This document shows, in pieces, positions 29,510 to 38,280 of a DNA stretch of 64,000 nucleotides. The notes under the pieces are model-generated. The model was given only the letters and a program-made list of their open reading frames with translations, had not been told where the DNA came from and did no database searches. The position numbers were made by a program, and so were the translations under genes. Position 1 is the first letter of the stretch. Each line of letters begins with the position of its first letter. Source of the DNA: an uncultured Flavobacteriaceae bacterium (GTDB lineage Bacteria > Bacteroidota > Bacteroidia > Flavobacteriales > Flavobacteriaceae); the NCBI GenBank assembly GCA_947497145.1, contig CANMFQ010000002.1, forward strand, positions 303,693-367,692. Direction: 5' to 3'.

Positions 29510-29675
29510 GTGTTAATTTTTAATGTTACAGTTGTACCAATTATGATTTATGTGTCTGTTGTTTTTAGATTATCGGATTTTAATGCAGTAGGTGGTTAAA
29601 GTTACACAAAAACAAGAAAAGGACGTTTATAAAGTTTGTTATAGGTTGTAAAAGGTATTAAATAAAAGTTACGAA

Positions 29676-30587
29676 ATGTTACAGTTAAACATCACCAATG
29701 AAGTGGCGCCGTTAAAGGCAGTAGTTTTGGGAACAGCAGAAAGTTGTGGCCCTATTCCAAAACCAGAAGAAGCTTATGATCCAAAATCATTAGAGCATAT
29801 TTTGGCGGGTACATACCCCAAGGAAGAAGATATGGTGAAAGAAATGGATGCTTTTGCTGCGGTATTTGAAAAATATGACGTGCAGGTTTTTAGACCAGAA
29901 GTTTTAGAAAATTGTAATCAGATTTTTTCTAGAGATATTGCTTTTGTTATTGAAAATAAGCTAATACTAGCAAATATTCTTCCAGATAGAGAAAAGGAGA
30001 TAGAGGCTATTTTACATGTGCTTGATAAAATACCTGAGGGTAATATTATTCGTCCGCCAGAGGAAGTACACGTAGAAGGCGGCGATGTAATGCCATGGAA
30101 TGACTATATTTTTGTAGGTACATATACCTCAGATGATTATGCTGATTGGATTACCGCTCGTACAAATAAAGCAGCGGTAGCGTTTCTTAAAACGCAATTT
30201 CCGCACAAAAAAGTGAAATCGTTTGAATTGCGAAAATCGAAAAATGCACGTGAGAATGCCTTGCATCTTGATTGCTGTTTTCAACCTTTAGGTAAAGGAA
30301 AGGCAATTTTACATAAAAATGGTTTTTTGGTGAAAGAAGAATACGAATGGTTGGTAAATTTCTTTGGAAAGGATAATATTTTTGAAATCACCAATGACGA
30401 AATGTATATGATGTTTAGTAATGTGTTTTCTATTTCACCAGAAGTAGTCGTTTCTGAACAACATTTTACCCGACTTAATGAGTGGCTGCGTGAACAGGGC
30501 TTTGTGGTAGAAGAAATTCCGTATGCCGAAATATCAAAACAAGAAGGATTGCTACGTTGTAGCACCTTGCCTTTAGTAAGAGAATAA
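29676..30587 (+). CDS. Dimethylarginine dimethylaminohydrolase / amidinotransferase-family protein
   Basis: The 303-residue protein belongs to the pentein (guanidine-modifying) fold. Family landmarks are SRDIAFVIENKLILAN, the acidic pair in VHVEGGDVMPW, the catalytic histidine in ALHLDCCFQPLG, and a catalytic cysteine near the C-terminus in LLRCSTLPLVRE. Members cleave or transfer the guanidino group of arginine, methylated arginine or citrulline. It lies just before a CtlX-like gene of the same fold, so the pair may work on arginine-derived compounds. Exact substrate unknown; arginine deiminase or amidinotransferase activity is possible. Confidence 0.8.
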   Translation: MLQLNITNEVAPLKAVVLGTAESCGPIPKPEEAYDPKSLEHILAGTYPKEEDMVKEMDAFAAVFEKYDVQVFRPEVLENCNQIFSRDIAFVIENKLILANILPDREKEIEAILHVLDKIPEGNIIRPPEEVHVEGGDVMPWNDYIFVGTYTSDDYADWITARTNKAAVAFLKTQFPHKKVKSFELRKSKNARENALHLDCCFQPLGKGKAILHKNGFLVKEEYEWLVNFFGKDNIFEITNDEMYMMFSNVFSISPEVVVSEQHFTRLNEWLREQGFVVEEIPYAEISKQEGLLRCSTLPLVRE

Positions 30588-30890
30588 AGATATTACGCTA
30601 TTTATTATACTCTTGTTATTTTAAATCGAGGGTGTTTTATGAACTTTTTCCTTTGCTAAGTAAAAAATCAGAGCATTGCAATAGCTATAAAATAAATTTT
30701 TAAATCGAATAGCTAATAAAACGTTGTAATGGATTTTTTAATGTGTACATCAGATGTAGCTATTGATAAGAGAAAAAGATAGATATAAAAACGCTGGTTG
30801 CAGACTAACAAAAGTATAGTAGCGTTTTAGTTAGAAGGTGTTATCCTTTGTTTTTAAAAATAAAAATCGAAGACAAAATAAATTTTAGCG
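30588..30890. other. Intergenic region between the two pentein-fold genes
   Basis: This 303-bp gap has a weak hairpin, ACTCTT (30609-30614) with GAGGGT (30628-30633, two T-G pairs), followed by GTTTT, perhaps ending the upstream transcript. No ORF, RNA gene or full consensus promoter was recognised. The gap suggests the two genes are not strictly one operon. Confidence 0.4.
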
Positions 30891-31820
30891 ATGCAGATTA
30901 CCAATACAATTTTAATGATTCGTCCAGTCAATTTTCGAATGAATGAACAGACTGCGGTTAACAATTACTTTCAAGAAGATATTACAGCTACTAATGATAC
31001 TATTAACGCCAAAGCACAAGCAGAGTTTGATGCTTTTGTTACAGCTTTAAGAGCTAAAGGAGTACATGTTATTGTTGTTGATGATAACAAAGAATTGGAT
31101 ACGCCAGACTCCATTTTTCCTAATAATTGGGTGTCATTTCATGCTAACGGAACCGTAGGTCTGTATCCTATGTTTGCTGAGAATAGAAGGAATGAACGTA
31201 GAGAAGATATTCTTGAACGTTTAGAGGCAGAAGGTTTTCTTATTGAGAATATCATGGATTATACGGCTGCTGAGGAAGAAGAGATTTACTTAGAAGGTAC
31301 AGGTAGTTTGCTTATTGATAGAATAAATAATAAGGTGTACTGTGCGCTTTCAGACAGGGCTTCAGAAGAATTGATTATTGAGTTTTGTGAAGATTTTGAT
31401 TGCCTCCCCGTTATTTTTACTGCCAATCAAACGGTAAATGGTAAGCGTATGCCTATTTATCATACAAATGTAATGATGTGTTTGGCCGAGACTTTTTCGG
31501 TCATTTGTTTAGATACTATTGATGATAAAAAAGAAAAGAAAAATGTGGTGCATCATTTAAAAGAAAGTGGCAAGGAGATTATTACTATTACTGAAGAGCA
31601 AATGCATCATTTTGCAGGTAATATGCTTCAGGTGTTGGGGGCTAATGAGCAGCGGTACTTGGTGATGAGTTCACAGGCATATCATAGTTTAACTCCTGCT
31701 CAAATAAAAAGTATAGAGGCACATTGCGAAATTATACATAGTTCCTTAGATACAATAGAAACTTGTGGAGGAGGTAGCGCACGATGCATGATGGCAGAGG
31801 TGTTTTTACCTCAAAGTTAA
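30891..31820 (+). CDS. ctlX: Citrulline utilization hydrolase CtlX-like
   Basis: The 309-residue protein begins ITNTILMIRPVNFRMNEQTA and has the pattern DSIFPNNWVSFH, an acidic catalytic segment EGTGSLLID, the catalytic histidine in YHTNVMMCL and the nucleophile in ETCGGGSARCMMAEVF. This is the CtlX branch of the pentein fold, described as hydrolysing citrulline to ornithine in Francisella. That would recycle citrulline from arginine-cleaving enzymes such as the neighbour at 29676. Its stop overlaps the stop of the opposing gene (shared TTAA). Confidence 0.88.
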   Translation: MQITNTILMIRPVNFRMNEQTAVNNYFQEDITATNDTINAKAQAEFDAFVTALRAKGVHVIVVDDNKELDTPDSIFPNNWVSFHANGTVGLYPMFAENRRNERREDILERLEAEGFLIENIMDYTAAEEEEIYLEGTGSLLIDRINNKVYCALSDRASEELIIEFCEDFDCLPVIFTANQTVNGKRMPIYHTNVMMCLAETFSVICLDTIDDKKEKKNVVHHLKESGKEIITITEEQMHHFAGNMLQVLGANEQRYLVMSSQAYHSLTPAQIKSIEAHCEIIHSSLDTIETCGGGSARCMMAEVFLPQS

Positions 31821-32413
31821 TTACTGTTCATTGGCGCATATCTGTAGTGTCCAATTATTTTAAAATTGAAAAGGCAATCTTCTAAAACTTGGCCCGCACC
31901 GATATTGTGAACAATTAAATTTCGTTTTCCGTCAGTTGACTTTTTAGCTACTACAATACCTATATGGGTTATTGCTCCCCCTAAATTCCAACAAACGATG
32001 TCTCCGGGTAAGTAGTTTTTAGCCTTATCAGTGATGGGTTGCTCGGCGCCTTTTCGCTTAAAAAAGGTCATTAAATTGGGTACTCTACGGTGGTCTATAT
32101 TTTTGTCGGTCGTTTTTAATCCCCAAATTTTTGGGTATGCATTAAAATTAGCTTTCATATTTTCATGTACCTCTTTTTGTAAGTCAATATTCATTTTTCG
32201 ATAAGCACGGATAATAACATCGGTGCATACACCTTTGTCACTAGGGATATCACCGTTTGGGTAATCTATTGAAAAATAAGAAGGGTCATAAGTGACCTTT
32301 TGAGTTGTTAGTTCTAGTGCACAATCTGATAATTTAGCTTGCTTAATGGTGGTTTGACTCATTAAAGTAGTGCAGCTTAAAATTAAAAAAAGGTTCAAAA
32401 GTGTCTTTACCAT
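31817..32413 (-). CDS. Exported DUF1287-family protein (NlpC/P60-like)
   Basis: The product has a signal peptide (MVKTLLNLFLILSC...LMSQ) and a DUF1287 domain with a probable catalytic cysteine in GVCTDVIIRAYRKM, DHRRVPNLMTFFKRKG, and histidine in NLGGAITHIGIVV. The fold is that of papain-like NlpC/P60 peptidases, so a cell-envelope hydrolase is likely. I use ATG 32413 (198 residues); ATG 32425 (MNHP) is a close alternative. The far upstream ATG at 32461 lies inside a terminator hairpin and is rejected. Confidence 0.82.
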   Translation of the reverse strand: MVKTLLNLFLILSCTTLMSQTTIKQAKLSDCALELTTQKVTYDPSYFSIDYPNGDIPSDKGVCTDVIIRAYRKMNIDLQKEVHENMKANFNAYPKIWGLKTTDKNIDHRRVPNLMTFFKRKGAEQPITDKAKNYLPGDIVCWNLGGAITHIGIVVAKKSTDGKRNLIVHNIGAGQVLEDCLFNFKIIGHYRYAPMNSN

Positions 32414-32441
32414 AGGATGGTTCATTTTATAAAGATGTTGT

Positions 32442-32485
32442 AAAAAAAGGCTGTAAAACAATGCATTTTTGTTTTACAGCCTTTT
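32442..32485 (-). terminator. Strong intrinsic terminator of the upstream lipoprotein gene
   Basis: A perfect 16-bp stem: 32445-32460 pairs with 32470-32485, around a 9-nt loop. Reading leftward it is followed by a T-run to 32442. It ends the transcript of 32514-32960 and shows that the DUF1287 gene must start below it. Confidence 0.93.
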
Positions 32486-32513
32486 ATGACCTGATACTAG
32501 CTAGTGAAAAAGA

Positions 32514-32960
32514 CTATAATACGTCTACTAATTTACTAGTTTCACCTGAAACAAATTTTACTTGTTTTACAGTTTTAGGTATTGTAAAGAGTTTTACATC
32601 ACTTGATGTATGTGATTGCTTTTCTTTTTTTGAAAGCTGATAATCAATAGTAAACATGTTATTGTCCTCGCTCATGCTATTAATACCTAATTTAGTGTTA
32701 TCAGAAGGTTTACTGATGATAGCAAGTACATTATTTGTTTCAAAATTTACTTCCGTAATGTCATTTTTCATAGTTTTTGCCACGCCAAAATACGTGTCGA
32801 AATCTGCTTTGTTGGTGAGGACCAAATGCTCAACATTAGATTGAAAGACGACGTTGTTTTTAACAAAATAACCTTCTAAAGCCTTTTGTTTGTCCCCAGA
32901 ACTGCAAGAAGTGCTAAAGGCAATGATAAGCAAGATTACGATGCTGTTTTTAATCTTCAT
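32514..32960 (-). CDS. Small lipoprotein, possibly PrcB-like
   Basis: The 148-residue protein has a clear lipoprotein signal: a short hydrophobic stretch ending FSTSC at residue 19. The C-terminal half (from about residue 70) has the pattern NVLAIISKPSDNTKLGI, then alternating strands and a VKLFTIPKTVKQVKF end, which recalls the beta-rich PrcB C-terminal domain of some lipoproteins. That likeness is weak. It is monocistronic, bounded by a strong terminator. Function unknown. Confidence 0.75.
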   Translation of the reverse strand: MKIKNSIVILLIIAFSTSCSSGDKQKALEGYFVKNNVVFQSNVEHLVLTNKADFDTYFGVAKTMKNDITEVNFETNNVLAIISKPSDNTKLGINSMSEDNNMFTIDYQLSKKEKQSHTSSDVKLFTIPKTVKQVKFVSGETSKLVDVL

Positions 32961-33382
32961 AATAGATTTTGTTTAAAATATATGATTAATGATATATATG
33001 TGTTTATGAAGCAAATCTACTCATTTTCAATCAGAAATGTAGTCTGGTTTCGTTTTGAGGCGTTTAAAAAACGTTAATGTTCTTAGTTTTAATTTTAGAA
33101 ATATACTAATGCGAAACGTAGGATTTTATAACTACTTTTATTAGGAGGAAAGAATATTGGATTAACTGGATACAGATATTATCTAAATAAGGAATATACA
33201 GACAATATTTCATTTTTAAATGACCTGATTGGGGTTGGAGTATTCTATATCGATTGCTTACTAAATGAACAAATGTCTTGGGATGGTATGTTCCTTTTAG
33301 ATTGGCTATTTCTTGAAGTAAGATATTTTAAATTAACTATTTAAAATATCGTTCCACCTATTTTTAAGACCTTTGCAATACT
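32961..33382. other. 422-bp gap with a gene remnant
   Basis: Between the divergent lipoprotein and S41 genes there is no intact gene. The right half holds an open frame without a start that resembles a protein C-terminus (entry at 33132). A short peptide frame at about 33006-33077 has no recognised homology. Confidence 0.6.
33132..33344 (+). pseudogene. Possible remnant of a LanC-like cyclase C-terminus
   Basis: This frame runs 70 codons to a TAA, but it opens right after a stop codon and has no plausible start; the only methionines are near the end. The translation contains GLTGYRYYLNKE, SFLNDLIGVGVF and MSWDGMFLLDW. Together these recall the last segment of lanthionine synthetase C-like proteins (GLAGIG-type motif followed by W-D and a hydrophobic end). 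The rest of a LanC gene, including its zinc ligands, is absent. It lies 38 bp upstream of the S41 peptidase gene. The family assignment is tentative; chance coding potential cannot be excluded. Confidence 0.35.
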
Positions 33383-35020
33383 ATGAAAAATATAGCTTTA
33401 TTCTTTTTGATTTCGGGACTATTAATCAATTCGATTTTTTCCCAATCAGAATTAACTGAAAATGATAAATTGTTCATCACAGGAAAAGTTTGGGGTTTTT
33501 TGAAGTACTATCACCCAAATGTAGCCCAAGGAGATTTTAATTGGGATGAACAATTATTTTATATTTTGCCTAAAATTGAAAAAGCTAAAACCCAGAAACA
33601 GCTTTCTAAGATTTACTTAGACTGGATTAGTAGCTTGGGAAAGGTTTCAAAATGTAGGCGATGCAACAATCTTAAGGAAGTTTTTTTTGATAAAAACTTT
33701 AATCTTAGTTGGATTCAAAACCCTGAATATTTTGACAAAAATTTATCGAACACTCTAAACTTCATAAAAAATAATAGAGCTCAAGGTGAAAACCATTTTT
33801 TAATCAAAGAGAAAGTTGGGCAAATTAAAGTGGTAAATGAACCCGAATATAAAAGTTTTGACTATTCAAATGAGCATCATAAGTTATTGATTTTGTTCAA
33901 ATTTTGGAACATTATTGAATACTTTTACCCCTATAAATATTTAACTGATCAAAAGTGGGATGCTGTCTTAATAGAAATGATTCCAAAATTCAGAATGGCA
34001 TCAAACAAAACCTATTATCGCCGTGCCGTTCGAGAACTTGTTGCCAAGCTAGATGATACTCATGCCGTTGTGGTTTTTGATGATATAGTTCGAAACTATT
34101 TGCCACTGAAGGTAAAAAACATCAATAATAAAGCTGTTGTATCAGGATATTATAATGATTCTATTGGTAAATCTGATGGATTCAAATTGGGGGATATAAT
34201 TTTAAAAGTCAATGGCTTGGAAATGGAAAGTGAGGTGTTTAACACATTAAAATATGCAAACGGCTCAAATGCAAATATCAAACGAACGAACGCCTATTAT
34301 AATATTCTCCATGGAGAAGACAGTATTGTTAATTTAACAATTGTCAGAAATAATGACACTCTTCATATTGAAGCAAAAAGATATAGGTTTAAAGAATTTC
34401 ATTATGGAAATCGCTCAAGTGGTAAGAAGTGGAAATCCATTAATGATTATGTAGGGTACATAAATATGGCTTATGTAAATAGAGACGATGTTTCTGAGAT
34501 AATGAACGGTCTTATGGATAAAAAGGCTATCATTATTGATTTAAGAAATTACCCTTCCTTCATTTATTGGATACTGTCAAGATATTTGAATAAGGAAAAA
34601 AGAGATTTTGCAAAATCTTACGTTCCCGTCATTTCATATCCAGGTAGATTTATATTCCATAAAAATAGTCAAACTGGAGTAAAAAATAAGAATGCATATC
34701 AGGGGAAAGTCATTATTTTGGTAGATCAAGAAACGATTAGTAGATCAGAATTCACAGCTATGGCATTTCAAACCGCAGACAATGTTACTACTATTGGTAG
34801 CCAAACAGCTGGTGCAGATGGGAATGTGGTTGCTGTCGAATTAGCAGATGGTATTAAAACCTATTTTACAGGAGTTGGAATTTATTATCCAGATGGAACA
34901 GAAAGCCAAAGAAAGGGAGTGAAAATCGATATAGCCGTAGAACCAACGATTAAGGGGCTACGAAACGGACAGGATGAAATTTTAGAAAGAGCAATTGAAT
35001 TGGCGAATAATCAGAAATAA
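33383..35020 (+). CDS. Secreted S41-family serine peptidase
   Basis: The 545-residue product has a signal peptide (to about residue 20, ending NSIFSQ). It has an N-terminal helical domain (GKVWGFLKYYHPNV and NIIEYFYPYKYL), a PDZ-like part (about 245-310, with SDGFKLGDIILKVNGLEM), and the S41 catalytic domain with GYINMAYVNRD, IIIDLRNYP and the nucleophile region DQETISRSEFTAMAF, followed by GSQTAGADGN. This is the C-terminal-processing-protease fold, probably periplasmic. Target proteins are unknown. It follows a possible LanC-like remnant and looks like an isolated accessory gene. Confidence 0.9.
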   Translation: MKNIALFFLISGLLINSIFSQSELTENDKLFITGKVWGFLKYYHPNVAQGDFNWDEQLFYILPKIEKAKTQKQLSKIYLDWISSLGKVSKCRRCNNLKEVFFDKNFNLSWIQNPEYFDKNLSNTLNFIKNNRAQGENHFLIKEKVGQIKVVNEPEYKSFDYSNEHHKLLILFKFWNIIEYFYPYKYLTDQKWDAVLIEMIPKFRMASNKTYYRRAVRELVAKLDDTHAVVVFDDIVRNYLPLKVKNINNKAVVSGYYNDSIGKSDGFKLGDIILKVNGLEMESEVFNTLKYANGSNANIKRTNAYYNILHGEDSIVNLTIVRNNDTLHIEAKRYRFKEFHYGNRSSGKKWKSINDYVGYINMAYVNRDDVSEIMNGLMDKKAIIIDLRNYPSFIYWILSRYLNKEKRDFAKSYVPVISYPGRFIFHKNSQTGVKNKNAYQGKVIILVDQETISRSEFTAMAFQTADNVTTIGSQTAGADGNVVAVELADGIKTYFTGVGIYYPDGTESQRKGVKIDIAVEPTIKGLRNGQDEILERAIELANNQK

Positions 35021-35343
35021 TTTTATATATCAGCTTAGGCACTTAACTAATAACCTAAAGCAAAATAAAATGCTTGTTTTTAGTAAATTACATGTTATGA
35101 GATTTTATTGCCCATGAATAAAAGTGGTACAATTATCAGCTATGTGTTTAAGACAGTAATTTTATTCAATGAAAGCTGTTCTTGTTACACTAAAAGAATT
35201 TCCTACTCACAAAGAAATCAATAAAACGTTAAATTTAAGATAATAAAGTTAATTACAGAATGATAGACAGTACTGCGGTTTTACAAAAAATAAAAAATAT
35301 AAAATAAAATTGCTACCATATAAACGAGTTAAACACACTCATA
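35021..35343. other. Intergenic region between convergent genes
   Basis: This 323-bp gap separates the S41 gene from a leftward DUF1772 gene. A 24-codon frame at 35169-35243 (MKAVLVTLKEFPTHKEINK...) is the only open stretch with a start; it is too short and unrecognised to call. No clear terminator was seen. Confidence 0.5.
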
Positions 35344-35787
35344 TTACTTAAAAATACTTAAGCAAAGGAATAAAATAAAGGGAATTAAAACAGCTGAGGT
35401 TCGTATCCATTGAATGTTTCCCCATTTTTTAAATAGTGCTGTAGCTTTAGGTTCGTCAAAATCGCCATCTTTGCCCAAAAGGATATTGTTAACAGGCATC
35501 AAAACTACTTTTGTTAAGGGGATATTTATAATCATTAAAACACTACCAAGAATCCAAAGATATTGTTCGGTTAGTACACCAAGTGCTATACCACCAAGTA
35601 TAGAAATAGTTGAAAATGACGCTTGGCTGGCAAATGAGCCATTAAAGACAGGAGCAAAATTTTCAACAGCAGACTTTGTGCTTGTCTTTAACCATGCGGG
35701 GTGTATTACAAGGCTAATATATAGGGCAGTGCCTGCTGTTAATCCTGCTGTTAGTATGGTTATAAATTCGATAATGTTATTTGTCAT
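35344..35787 (-). CDS. DUF1772-family integral membrane protein
   Basis: The 147-residue protein has four hydrophobic segments and the family's features: TAGLTAGTALYISLVIHPAW in the first helix, ASFSTISILGGIALG, IINIPLTKVVLMPVNNILL and a final ALFKKWGNIQWIRTSAVLIPF. Relatives of this fold include anthrone oxygenase, but most bacterial members have no known activity. It is 99 bp downstream of the cytochrome b561 gene in the same direction and may be co-transcribed. Confidence 0.82.
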   Translation of the reverse strand: MTNNIIEFITILTAGLTAGTALYISLVIHPAWLKTSTKSAVENFAPVFNGSFASQASFSTISILGGIALGVLTEQYLWILGSVLMIINIPLTKVVLMPVNNILLGKDGDFDEPKATALFKKWGNIQWIRTSAVLIPFILFLCLSIFK

Positions 35788-35886
35788 TTTTTAATTTTTT
35801 AGTACTATTAATAAAGTTCTTTTTTGATAGTGTATGTGTATAGGAGAAGTACGCATGTTGAGACAAGTGTTGTATGCTAACAAGAT

Positions 35887-36417
35887 TTACGAAATTCTTT
35901 CTAAAGTGTTTTCCTTTTTAATAATCCAATGCTTTAAGAAACCAACAATATGCATAGCTAGTAGTATCATCATGATTACAGCCATAATTCCGTGCGGTTT
36001 TAAGGGTGGGATTTCATCATGCGATTTAATTAAATCTATATTTCCGGTTTGTAAAGCATCTCCATAGCCGCCTAAAATCATGGTTGCCATGCCAGATAGG
36101 GCAATACCAAATAGTAAAAAGTAAAATATATTATGAATATAAACTGCTAGTTTATCGTTGAATTTAGAGCCTGTTTTTATGTCTGCTGGTCTTTCTGATT
36201 TAAAAAACGAAACCGTTCTGATAATAGTTAAAACGAGTACTATAATTCCTAAAACGGCATGAATTTTTATAAGTCCCATTTTTTCTGCTACAGGTAAATC
36301 TTCCATGTATTTTCCTAACGGAAATAATATTAAAATAAGTAATGCTGTAAACCAATGGGTGATAATGGTTGCTTTGCTAAATTTTTTGGTTAAATCGTTC
36401 TTAATTTCATTTTCCAT
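35887..36417 (-). CDS. Cytochrome b561-type membrane protein
   Basis: The 176-residue protein has four membrane helices. Candidate haem ligands are H21 (ATIITHWFTAL), H53 (LIKIHAVLG), H142 (KPHGIMA) and H156 (LLAMHIVGF), the two-haem pattern of small b561-like cytochromes such as CybB. It may pass electrons between quinol and superoxide or another acceptor. An inverted repeat lies about 50 bp upstream of its start. Confidence 0.85.
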   Translation of the reverse strand: MENEIKNDLTKKFSKATIITHWFTALLILILFPLGKYMEDLPVAEKMGLIKIHAVLGIIVLVLTIIRTVSFFKSERPADIKTGSKFNDKLAVYIHNIFYFLLFGIALSGMATMILGGYGDALQTGNIDLIKSHDEIPPLKPHGIMAVIMMILLAMHIVGFLKHWIIKKENTLERIS

Positions 36418-36464
36418 ACGTATTTGATATTTTTTTTTGGTTTAATAAAAAATATAGGGTTCTA

Positions 36465-36495
36465 TTTTTGCTAAAATATAAATTTTCAGCAAAAA
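36465..36495. repeat. Inverted repeat upstream of the cytochrome b561 gene
   Basis: TTTTTGCT (36465-36472) pairs with AGCAAAAA (36488-36495), and AAAAT (36473-36477) with ATTTT (36482-36486), with one unpaired C. It has no T-tract on either side, so it may be an operator rather than a terminator. Confidence 0.4.
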
Positions 36496-36532
36496 GGGTA
36501 AAAAGATTTTAATTAATAATAATCGCGGTTTG

Positions 36533-37195
36533 TTAATTTTTAACAGGCAATGGTGTTTTTTGTTGTGTGCTATAGGTGGGTATATGTCGTTGGTATATTT
36601 TTCTATTTTGATAGGTGTTTATCTTAAAGAAAAAAACGAGTACAATAGCAGCGATATCTCTTTGGGCAATATCAAAAAGTATATTTCCATTACTATCAAG
36701 GGTCATTCGGGTTCTTTTTAGGTCTAAATACCCTAAAATGGGTGGTACACCTACAAGTCCAAAGTTTTTGTTTTTTACATACAAATAGCCGTCTTCTTTT
36801 AACTTTGCTGAAAGAATTCTTTCTCTAATTACGATGTTATTCTCGTAATAATGAATTTTAATTTTTTTTGAATTAATAACTTTTAATTCAAATTTATAAT
36901 GTTTTAAACTATCAATTTGCAGGGTGTCTTTAATTAATCTGCGGTCAATTTCTGTTAGAAAATTATCATGCATCCAGCTTTGTTTGTTTAGTACTTTATA
37001 TACGCTGTCTGTGTGCATGTCTATAATGTCATAGATTCCATTTAATTGGTTAATATTTTGCTTGGTTAAGGGATTGGTATTGGTAACATTCTTTTTAAAG
37101 CTGGCACAGCTTTGCATAACAAAAAGGAATAAAAGTAGGTTTAAGATGGTCAAGAATAGCCCATTTTTTGCTGATGTGGTACTTGCTGTTCGCAT
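36533..37195 (-). CDS. Hypothetical lipoprotein
   Basis: The 220-residue protein has a hydrophobic signal region with a lipobox-like FVMQSC at residues 25-30, so it is probably a lipoprotein. The rest, with YDIIDMHTDSVYKVLN, INSKKIKIHYYENNIVIRERIL and DSNGNILFDIAQRDIA, has no recognised domain; it appears beta-rich. It is alone on the leftward strand, with a 150-bp gap before the monooxygenase gene. Confidence 0.65.
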   Translation of the reverse strand: MRTASTTSAKNGLFLTILNLLLFLFVMQSCASFKKNVTNTNPLTKQNINQLNGIYDIIDMHTDSVYKVLNKQSWMHDNFLTEIDRRLIKDTLQIDSLKHYKFELKVINSKKIKIHYYENNIVIRERILSAKLKEDGYLYVKNKNFGLVGVPPILGYLDLKRTRMTLDSNGNILFDIAQRDIAAIVLVFFFKINTYQNRKIYQRHIPTYSTQQKTPLPVKN

Positions 37196-37345
37196 AGGTT
37201 ATTCTTGTGTGTTTTTTTTCTGCTAATTGCCAATAATTCTGGTTACGTAAAGCGGGTTTGTGGGGTGTTAATATAAAATAGCTGCCTGTGATTGTTGAGC
37301 AGTTGTTTTTATAGACAAAAACAGCTGCATTGTACACTGTATTTC

Positions 37346-37642
37346 TTAGCCTATATGGGTCATTTCATGTAATGAAAATGTTTCTACAGCTCCTTCAGTT
37401 GCTTTTGCATAAGCCGCTATATGGGAGTTATTCATGTGAACTTGCCATAATTCTCTACTTTCCCAGTTTTCAAAAAATAGAAATAGGTTTTCATTTTGGT
37501 TGTCTTGATGTAGGTCGTAATTAATACATCCTTTTTCAGCTTTTGTGATAGGAATAAGTTTTAATAATTCACTTTTTACAAGTTCTCTTTTTTCTGGCTT
37601 TGCTATAATTCTTGCTACGATTGTCAATTTTTTATTTTCCAT
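37346..37642 (-). CDS. Antibiotic-biosynthesis-monooxygenase (ABM) domain protein, YgiN-like
   Basis: The 98-residue protein is one ABM domain: LTIVARIIAKPEKRELVKSEL, then EKGCINYDLHQDNQNENLFLFFENWESRELWQVHMNNSHI. YgiN-type members oxidise small quinols or are involved in quinone cycling. It is 14 bp downstream of the nitroreductase gene in the same direction, so the two probably form an operon for quinone or nitro-compound redox chemistry. Substrate unknown. Confidence 0.88.
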   Translation of the reverse strand: MENKKLTIVARIIAKPEKRELVKSELLKLIPITKAEKGCINYDLHQDNQNENLFLFFENWESRELWQVHMNNSHIAAYAKATEGAVETFSLHEMTHIG

Positions 37643-37656
37643 AATTTTACTTCATA

Positions 37657-38256
37657 TTAAATAGTTTCTATTATTTGGTTAATATCCCTTCTTGATTTAG
37701 GGTTTTTACTCGGTTGGTTAAAATCATCTTCAGCTCTATAACCAATGGCTACTGCTACTAGAGTGGCATAATCTGTTTGGTTTAGTATTTCATCATAGCT
37801 ACTGGGTATTATTCCCTCCATTGGTGTGGCGTCAATTTCCATTACAGCACAAGCGCTCAATAGTACGCCAAGTGCTAAATACACTTGTTTGTCAAACCAA
37901 GCCTTTATTTGCTCTTCAGGTAGTGGTTTTATAAATTCTTTATAATAGTCTACAGCTCTTTTTGGTAGCGTTTTTTCAATTTGCGCTTCAAAGAGGCTGA
38001 GGTTGTTAATCTTGCTAAAAACGATTACCGTGTCACAATCAAGCACTTTTGGCGTGTTTATCCATGAAACTTCTGATAATTTTTGCTTAGTATCAGCATC
38101 AGAAATAAAAGTAAATTTCCATGGTTGACTGTTGATTGAAGAGGGGCTTAGGTGTAAAATTTCTTTTAGTTCTTCAATTTTTTCATTTTCAATAGGCTTT
38201 GATGCGTCATATTTTTTTGTGGTATAACGCAGCCGCATCGATTTTATAAAACTCAT
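37657..38256 (-). CDS. Nitroreductase-family FMN oxidoreductase (NfsB-like)
   Basis: The 199-residue protein has the family pattern: an N-terminal MRLRYTTKKYD, FMN-phosphate contacts in LSPSSINSQPWKF, and a C-terminal VAIGYRAEDDFNQPSKNPKSRRDIN. It should be a dimeric NAD(P)H-dependent flavoenzyme of the NfsB / dihydropteridine reductase type that reduces quinones and nitro compounds. It lies upstream of the ABM gene and 24 bp after the SDR gene, all leftward. Confidence 0.92.
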   Translation of the reverse strand: MSFIKSMRLRYTTKKYDASKPIENEKIEELKEILHLSPSSINSQPWKFTFISDADTKQKLSEVSWINTPKVLDCDTVIVFSKINNLSLFEAQIEKTLPKRAVDYYKEFIKPLPEEQIKAWFDKQVYLALGVLLSACAVMEIDATPMEGIIPSSYDEILNQTDYATLVAVAIGYRAEDDFNQPSKNPKSRRDINQIIETI

Positions 38257-38280
38257 AGCTTATTTTTTACGTTTGTTTTT

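Noticed and set aside
32425..32461. Upstream ATG starts for the DUF1287 gene
   Set aside because: The ATG at 32461 lies inside a perfect terminator hairpin of the upstream gene; 32413 (or 32425) gives a proper signal peptide.
35169..35243. 24-codon frame MKAVLVTLKEF in the S41-DUF1772 gap
   Set aside because: Too short, no recognised homology, no clear promoter.
37095..37337. 80-codon leftward frame overlapping the hypothetical lipoprotein gene
   Set aside because: It overlaps the start of a better-supported lipoprotein gene in another frame and has no signal peptide or domain.
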